DNA of 64,000 bases from Zoroaster sp. YZ-2022 (Eukaryota > Echinodermata > Asteroidea > Forcipulatida > Zoroasteridae), in contig CM055820.1 of the NCBI GenBank assembly GCA_029582265.1, forward strand, positions 18,620,485 to 18,684,484, written 5' to 3'. Below the pieces are notes generated by a model. It made no database searches, had not been told where the DNA came from, and saw only the letters and a program-made list of their open reading frames with translations. Both the position numbers and the translations under genes were made by a program. How positions within the stretch are numbered: position 1 is the stretch's first letter; each line of letters begins with the position of its first letter. Positions 58,633-64,000 of the stretch are shown piece after piece.

Positions 58633-59330
58633 ATGCATCACACGATCGAAATTAAAAATTTATATAATACAATCTCATTAAATAATAATATCGATAATCT
58701 AGACGGTAAACTCAGTATTTCTTTAAATAGCATTAACATTTGGGTCGGATACTATAACATCCGTAAAAAAGAAAGAATATGGCTATGGAAAAGCTGGATA
58801 AACGAAAGAAATGAGCAAAGTGAGGAAGAAGAGGTCGAGTTTATTGAACCCGGACTTTATAACATTAATGAAAGTATCGACATTATCTTTTAAAAAAAGC
58901 ACCTTGGATGACGTTCGTCGTTGATAAAAAAATCGGTAAATCTTTTATAAATATTAATCAACAAAAACGAAGAATTAAATTTTCATCAGGATTAGCTAAT
59001 TTACTCGGGTTTCCAAATGATTATCTAGCTGAGGGAGAGCACGAAGGAAGAAGACTCGATTTGCAACCTTTTAAAATGTTATACATTCATTGCGATCAAA
59101 TTTCTACGAGCGAAAATTTCTACGATGGAAAACCTTGTACTATTTTAAACATTCTTCCGCTACAAGATAAATCGTTGGGAGAAAGTATGTGGATGGAATA
59201 TTCTAATCCGTTACGGAAAAATCTTAAAACTGATACTTTTAACGAATTGAGTTTTCAAATTAAAGATTCATTAGGTAGAGACGTAAATAATCACGGTATG
59301 CCGATTTTTTTAACCTTTGAAATTAAATAA
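58633..59330 (+). pseudogene. Virion-type protein of about 230 residues, one frameshift
   Basis: The first frame (58633-58893) starts MHHTIEIKNLYNTISL and runs to EPGLYNINESIDIIF. After a slip in the A run at about 58892-58899 the second frame continues to 59330: DKKIGKSFININQQKRRIKF, SSGLANLLGFPNDYL, MLYIHCDQISTSENFYDGKP, FQIKDSLGRDVNNHGMPIFL, FEIK. The GLYxI..LxxxLG/LLGF and YIHCDQ..NFYDG blocks resemble a family I remember beside the capsid genes of such elements in corals, hydra and relatives. Beta-rich and without membrane segments, it may be a small capsid or spike protein. That is inference. Confidence 0.65.
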
Positions 59331-59358
59331 ACATTAATGTATTTTTATTATATTAAAT

Positions 59359-59810
59359 ATGGCGAGTATTTACGGTCCTAGTCGAAAAAGCGATACCATC
59401 GGCGCTGATAATTATAACACATTAAATTTAGTCGGTCAATTGTTTTGTCGTCATGGATTTTTAAACTCGAATGAAATTCAAAAGACGATAACTCTAATAA
59501 ATTTATTTGAAGAACTCAATATTAAACTCGGATGGCACGGTGTATTAAAACTACCCTTTTTATGTTTAATCAACGACCAACGTACTGTTAAATTTTTGTT
59601 AAATTTATAAAAGGTAGTAGTCTTTTTTCTCATTTAGTAACGCTTTATTTTGATGCCAACTCGTATCATATTCCTTCTCCGGCTCGTAATAATAAATTTT
59701 CTTTCGACGAAGAATCGCAACATTTAGAATACGAAATTTGCTATAAAACCCAATACAAAAAAGTCTTTGTACGAGCGAGCTTTGTTGGTGCTGAAAACAC
59801 CGAAAAGTAG
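59359..59810 (+). pseudogene. Paralogue of viral-block protein B, frameshifted
   Basis: Begins MASIYGPSRKSDTIGADN after an attatattaaatATG element. The first frame ends at 59610; the alternative frame from about 59600 continues to a stop at 59808-59810 with VTLYFDANSYHIPSPA, NKFSFDEESQHLEYEICYKT and KVFVRASFVG. This second part aligns with protein B (MKREINPLRIPDFF, YFNDSEAKYIECGICFKI, KVFCTSYLF). So the block held two diverged MASIYGP genes side by side at this end, and one at the other. Confidence 0.65.
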
Positions 59811-59840
59811 TAATCTCGAAATTTAATTTAAAAATATTAT

Positions 59841-60258
59841 ATTAAAATATGGACCTACTCGTAAAAGTTATATCGATATAGATGTAATTCAACAAAATAT
59901 AATATTGACGTATAAATTGGGTGATATATTTTACATCCAATGGAATGCCTCACCCCATGTCGGTATACCGAGGTTTGCCATCTTTGAAACCATAACAAAC
60001 TGTACAACTTATTCTAAAATAATACACAATGATGAAACTTTTTATTCTAATGTTATGAAACGTGAAATAAACACACTTCGTATACCAGATTTTTTTGAAT
60101 TTAATGCGAGAACGCAAGATTATTTTAATGATTCCGAAGCAAAGTATATAGAATGTGGCATTTGCTTCAAAATAAAAACTATCGACTACAACAGACAAGT
60201 TTTTTGTACGAGCTACCTTTTTCGGCTCTCTAGAAACTGGAATCTGTTACGATATTAA
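59841..60258 (+). pseudogene. Viral-block protein B, right copy, deleted at its start
   Basis: It matches 52079-52549 but lacks about 13 bases including the true ATG and about 48 bases after YGPTRKS. The remaining frame (DIDVIQQNIIL, TYKLGDIFYIQWNASPHVGI, SEAKYIECGICFKI, SLYLFRLSRNW-like end) is open. The new first ATG is out of frame. Confidence 0.8.
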
Positions 60259-60293
60259 AATTAATAGTTTTCCCTTTACTATTATTAAAGAAT

Positions 60294-61268
60294 GAATATG
60301 ACTACAGAAACACCAAAAGTTGATCCAACCTCTGATAATCTCCAAGAGTTAATTCGCTACGAAGTACATCGTTTACAAAAAGAAGACGACATTCAAAAAG
60401 AAATTTTAAAAGAGAAAAACGAGCGCGAGGCCGTATATGAAAATTAAATGAAATCATCGAAACCTATAACCTCGTAGAACCGATGGTGAAAGCGGGTCTG
60501 ATGGTTGTACTAGGCGCTGGATGTGGATATGTTATGCTTCTCATCTATGAAAACAGAGATCGGCTTCGAAAAATTTTCCATTTTTTAAATCTTTTACTAT
60601 TATTAGAAATAATGAGCGTCTCTGTCGAAACACAGAAAATATATCCACCACTACCGTCTATACCGCTATATACTTCCGATAATGTAGAAAACGTCAACGC
60701 GTTTCGTCTACAACAAATCGAAAACATTCAAAAAGAAATTCTAAAAGAGAGAAACGAGCGCGATCAAATATATAAAAAATATAATAAAATCATCAACACT
60801 TGTTCTATCCTAGAAACGATGGTTGAATTGGGCTGTATGGGAGCAGGAGCCATTGGAATCGCTAGCATCGCCACCGTTATAGCATCACCGGTCGGATACG
60901 CTTTAGAAGGACTGGCTTTAGGGTTGGGTGGTGCAGCGTTTGCTCTCAGATACGCAAAAAATAAATTATTTAAAAAAAATAAAAAACACGACGAAATTAG
61001 AGTTCTAGCGGAAAGTAAACTCAATACCATCGAAAATCACGTTTCAAAAGCGATCGAAGACGGTGTTATAAGTCAAGAAGAATTTCTTTTAATCAACGAG
61101 GAGCAAAACAAATTTTGTCAAATGAAAGAAAACATTAAAACTAAATTTACGCCTAAAAATATCAATGGCGATAATCAAAAAGATGGTAAACCTCTCGTCG
61201 TTGACATCGAGACAAATACTCGCAAAGAAAAAAAAGAACTCAAAGAAAAGATTTTGAATTTAAAGTAA
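60294..61268 (+). pseudogene. Fused tandem pair of membrane-protein genes, right copy
   Basis: Right-hand partner of 51032-52009. The first module (MTTETPKVDPTSDNLQ) loses frame at about 60440, where an A is missing (gaaaatt against gaaaaatt). A frame resuming at 60483 (MVKAGLMVVLGAGCGY) passes the junction into the second module, which is complete here: MSVSVETQKIYPPLPS at 60612, helix NIQKEILKERNERDQIYKKY, membrane segments GAGAIGIASIATVIASPVGY and ALGLGGAAFALRYAKNK, then KHDEIRVLAESKLNTIENHV. From 60612 to 61268 this second module is an uninterrupted frame of 218 residues. Confidence 0.75.
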
Positions 61269-61379
61269 ACTTTACCATACGAAAAGCTTATCAGTCAGTC
61301 CGCAGCGCCTGCGTTAATGAGGTCAAATCCCGAATTTTCTTTGCACGGAGAAATCCATAGCGAGCGCGCGAGAATTATT

Positions 61380-61480
61380 CGAGAAACCACGGGAGTTCGA
61401 GAGGCCTCTGTTTATTGACAATGACGTCATCGCGTGGGTAGTTGGCGTCCAAGATGGCGTGGTGAGTGTTTAAAGTGTGA
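61380..61480 (+). promoter_or_regulatory. CpG-rich promoter-like segment with a possible first exon
   Basis: A perfect CRE palindrome TGACGTCA (61422-61429) is followed 22 bases on by CCAAGATGGCG (61449-61459), a YY1-type initiator/start site, then TG|GTGAGTG, a consensus splice donor at 61462. This resembles the start of an animal housekeeping gene (ATG GCG TG, then intron). No second exon could be found before the gap. The flanking 61300-61460 stretch is CpG-rich, unlike its surroundings. Confidence 0.35.
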
Positions 61481-61858
61481 ATTTTCCTTTCGAATGATGT
61501 AATTTTTTGCTATTTTCGATGTATTTTAGCTTACTTTATTCACTGTCAAACAAAGGGTAATATCTCTGGGTAAATTTGAGGGGGTATTTTACTTGCTGCG
61601 CCCTGACTGGACTACACAAAATTGTCGGGAAAAACTGACGATTCAGATAGATGAATGTGTAAGCTATCGTTTGGTATGCTTTTTACGTTGTGGGAGCCAC
61701 TGTGCATAGCCTTTTCTGGGCGAATATTATCCGCGTGATTTCGCTATTTTTAAGATTTTCGGCGAACGTGTTTACGACGTCGTCGTGTTGTGTGTGCGTG
61801 TAACACCACGTAAAACTTCGGTGGGGCAATTTATGACGTGTAAAAAGATTAAACATAC

Positions 61859-61934
61859 AATTTAAAAATAAAAATCATTCATTTCTTTTGACTTTTGTAT
61901 TACAAAAGAAATGAATGATTTTTATTTTTAAATT
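61859..61934. repeat. Perfect hairpin with 32-base arms
   Basis: The left arm aatttaaaaataaaaatcat + tcatttcttttg (61859-61890) is exactly complementary to the right arm 61903-61934, with loop acttttgtatta. No target duplication or coding content is evident. It may be a short MITE or a foldback assembly feature. Confidence 0.85.
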
Positions 61935-62058
61935 TATTTTTGTTTTGACTTTGATTTGAGTGAAATTTTATTGTTAAATAAATTAGTGCCTTCATGGCTT
62001 TAGGGGCTCATATAAAATACTCAACATTTAAAAAAATCCATTCCACAATCAGCATTTT

Positions 62059-62558
62059 NNNNNNNNNNNNNNNNNNNNNNNNNNNNNNNNNNNNNNNNNN
62101 NNNNNNNNNNNNNNNNNNNNNNNNNNNNNNNNNNNNNNNNNNNNNNNNNNNNNNNNNNNNNNNNNNNNNNNNNNNNNNNNNNNNNNNNNNNNNNNNNNNN
62201 NNNNNNNNNNNNNNNNNNNNNNNNNNNNNNNNNNNNNNNNNNNNNNNNNNNNNNNNNNNNNNNNNNNNNNNNNNNNNNNNNNNNNNNNNNNNNNNNNNNN
62301 NNNNNNNNNNNNNNNNNNNNNNNNNNNNNNNNNNNNNNNNNNNNNNNNNNNNNNNNNNNNNNNNNNNNNNNNNNNNNNNNNNNNNNNNNNNNNNNNNNNN
62401 NNNNNNNNNNNNNNNNNNNNNNNNNNNNNNNNNNNNNNNNNNNNNNNNNNNNNNNNNNNNNNNNNNNNNNNNNNNNNNNNNNNNNNNNNNNNNNNNNNNN
62501 NNNNNNNNNNNNNNNNNNNNNNNNNNNNNNNNNNNNNNNNNNNNNNNNNNNNNNNNNN
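62059..62558. other. Assembly gap, exactly 500 N
   Basis: 500 undetermined bases, a conventional placeholder size. The frames reading through it are meaningless. Confidence 1.
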
Positions 62559-62599
62559 TATCCTGTGTCAAAGGTAATTTATATAATGCACCTCTTTTA

Positions 62600-63815
62600 A
62601 AAAACATGTGTGTCGCTTCTAGAGGCGCTCTTTCACATATAATGACGTCATCAAACGTACATTGTGATAGAGTACACGTCAGTGTGATAATGTCATACAA
62701 AAACCACATATTGTACCAGGGTGTCTGTGAAGCTCTATGTACATTGCTATATTTGAACTTTTGTTTTCGGGCCGGAAGCAAACGTCCAACGGCCGGGTCC
62801 TATATTATTGTACGAATTGTCAAGTGGGTAACGACCTACAATATGGCTCAAAGATCATAATTATAGCTATTGTGGTTCAAAAGTTAATTATTTTAAATAG
62901 TTTTCAATATTAATCTTTAACTTGGTGTAACTTGACACCTGATGATGTCATGATGACGTAATTTGTTTGATATTTAAGTTGATTCATAAGCTACAATATG
63001 ACATATGATTTGTGGTAATGTGACATTGGCAAGTGTACAAGTGAAAACGTCTTTTTAAACCTGTCGCTAGGGGCGCTCTTGCATATGATGACGTCATCAA
63101 ACCAACTATCTAAAAGTACACCCTACTGATGATACATGCACAATCATAACATAGCATTATTTTTTATTATTGGCTGCAGAGCTCTTTAAACTTGAACTTC
63201 CGGTTTGGACCCGGGAAACTAAGGTCAAAATGGGGTCATATCTGTGCACGAAATACGGGTGGGTAACGACCACAATATACATAGATGAAATTGATAGCAT
63301 ATGTGGTTCCGGATTTATTAATTTTTTAATGTTTTTCATTATTAATCTTTGATTTAGTGTAACTTGACACTGATGATGTCATGATGACGTAATTTGTTTT
63401 GATATTTAAGATGATTCATAGCTACAATAAGACATATCATTTGTGGTAATGTGACATTGGCAAGTGTACAAGTGAAAATAACGTCTTTTTAAACCTGTCG
63501 CTGGGGCGCTCTTGCATATGATGACGTCATCAAACCTACTATCAAAAGTACACCCTACTGATGATTACATACACAGAAATCATAGCATTATTTTTTCATA
63601 TTGGCTGTAGAGCTCTTCAAATTTGAACTTCGGTTTCGACCAGCTAAGGTCAAAATGGGGTCTATCTGTGCACTGAAATGCAGTGGGTAACGACCTGTAT
63701 ACCACATAGATGAAATTGATAGCATATGTGGTTCAGGAGTTATTAATTTTTTAATGTTTTCATTATTAATCTTTGATTTGGTGTAACTTGACACCTGATG
63801 ATGTCATTATGACGT
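62600..63815. repeat. Tandem satellite, unit about 440 bases
   Basis: The block cctgtcgctaggggcgctct..gatgacgtcatcaaac starts at about 63059 and 63496, with a diverged earlier unit at about 62608. Each unit also has ggctg(c/t)agagctctt, aaggtcaaaatggggtc, gtgggtaacgacc, agatgaaattgatagcatat and gtgtaacttgacac. The last unit is cut at about 63815. It probably continues back across the gap. The CRE-like tgatgacgtcatca recurs once per unit. Confidence 0.88.
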
Positions 63816-64000
63816 CATTGCAATATACACACTATTGCACTATTGCCTTTGGTCCCCATAAGTTTCATGCAATCGCATTTATGGAACACTGCAAAAAGGC
63901 GTTCAGAATGAAACATGTGTTGTGCAATGCACTTCCGGTACGGAAGCGCTAAACAGACAAATAAAAAAAAGCAAAACTTTAACAAAAACAATAGCTGTTT
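63816..64000. other. Window end, no gene
   Basis: Nothing coding is seen. cttccggtacggaag (about 63932) is a small palindrome with two ETS-like halves. Confidence 0.5.

Larger units (their letters stand above)
59830..61291. repeat. Right gene-bearing inverted repeat of the viral block
   Basis: Reverse-complement partner of 51009-52568. The outer end is ccatacgaaaagcttat, after which homology stops at once (tcagtcagtccgc). Three short deletions relative to the left copy each fall at small direct repeats (atgg, aaaagt, and near ccctt). Confidence 0.92.

Noticed and set aside
50509..61291. Complete Polinton with polymerase and integrase
   Set aside because: No polymerase B, integrase or protease motif was found in any frame, and no 5'-AG..CT-3' ends with target duplication were seen.
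61994..62860. Long frames across the gap
   Set aside because: They run through 500 undetermined bases; the flanks are satellite sequence.

Overview
The window is animal nuclear DNA, most likely from a marine invertebrate deuterostome. It has introns with GT..AG borders, fibrinogen-domain genes, several retroelement classes, tRNA-derived SINEs, long microsatellites and a 500-base assembly gap. The species cannot be named from the sequence. The only apparently intact host genes are two tandem fibrinogen-related genes on the minus strand. Nearly everything else is mobile or viral in origin, or repeat. Layout: 1-9.7 kb is a mosaic of rearranged and inverted pieces of sequence that recurs at 18-38 kb, plus a 1.5 kb terminal-inverted-repeat element (5583-7131) and a ruined fibrinogen-domain exon (about 9240-9432). 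11.2-12.3 kb is a decayed LINE. 14.2-17.6 kb has grossly inflated homopolymer runs and is probably bad consensus. 18.0-24.5 and 30.0-38.0 kb are two copies of one segmental duplication, each with a complete five-exon, 331-codon secreted fibrinogen-related protein gene. A LINE carrying a nested SINE sits in intron 1 of the first copy. A lone signal-peptide exon of a third copy lies at 48965-49016. 38.2-40.9 kb holds a minus-strand LINE end whose (AAT)n tail was split by a Penelope-like GIY-YIG retroelement with hammerhead-like terminal repeats. 41.5-45.6 kb holds a tyrosine-recombinase (DIRS/Ngaro class) retroelement with split direct repeats in an unusual order: A - gag - B A - zinc knuckle/RT/recombinase - B. 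49.1-50.2 kb is a SINE whose tail has become an 829-base GTG array. 50.5-61.3 kb is an AT-rich, compact, intronless endogenous DNA-virus block of the Polinton/adintovirus type. It carries a packaging ATPase, a major-capsid-like gene, and other genes I believe are conserved companions in such elements. Two inverted copies of a 1.5 kb gene-bearing segment (51009-52568 and 59830-61291) bracket the core. No PolB, retroviral-type integrase or protease was found, and most genes carry stops or frameshifts, so it is a dead, partial copy. A GC-rich 569-base transposon inserted in one capsid-region gene and created its stop codon. To the right of the viral block are a CpG-rich promoter-like segment, a perfect 32-base-arm hairpin, the gap, and a satellite of about 440 bases that runs close to the window end. 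The viral block appears to have worked as a virion-building module (packaging motor, shell, membrane-anchored accessory proteins) arranged in divergent pairs around short shared promoters. The fibrinogen genes are probable secreted lectin-like recognition proteins undergoing local duplication.
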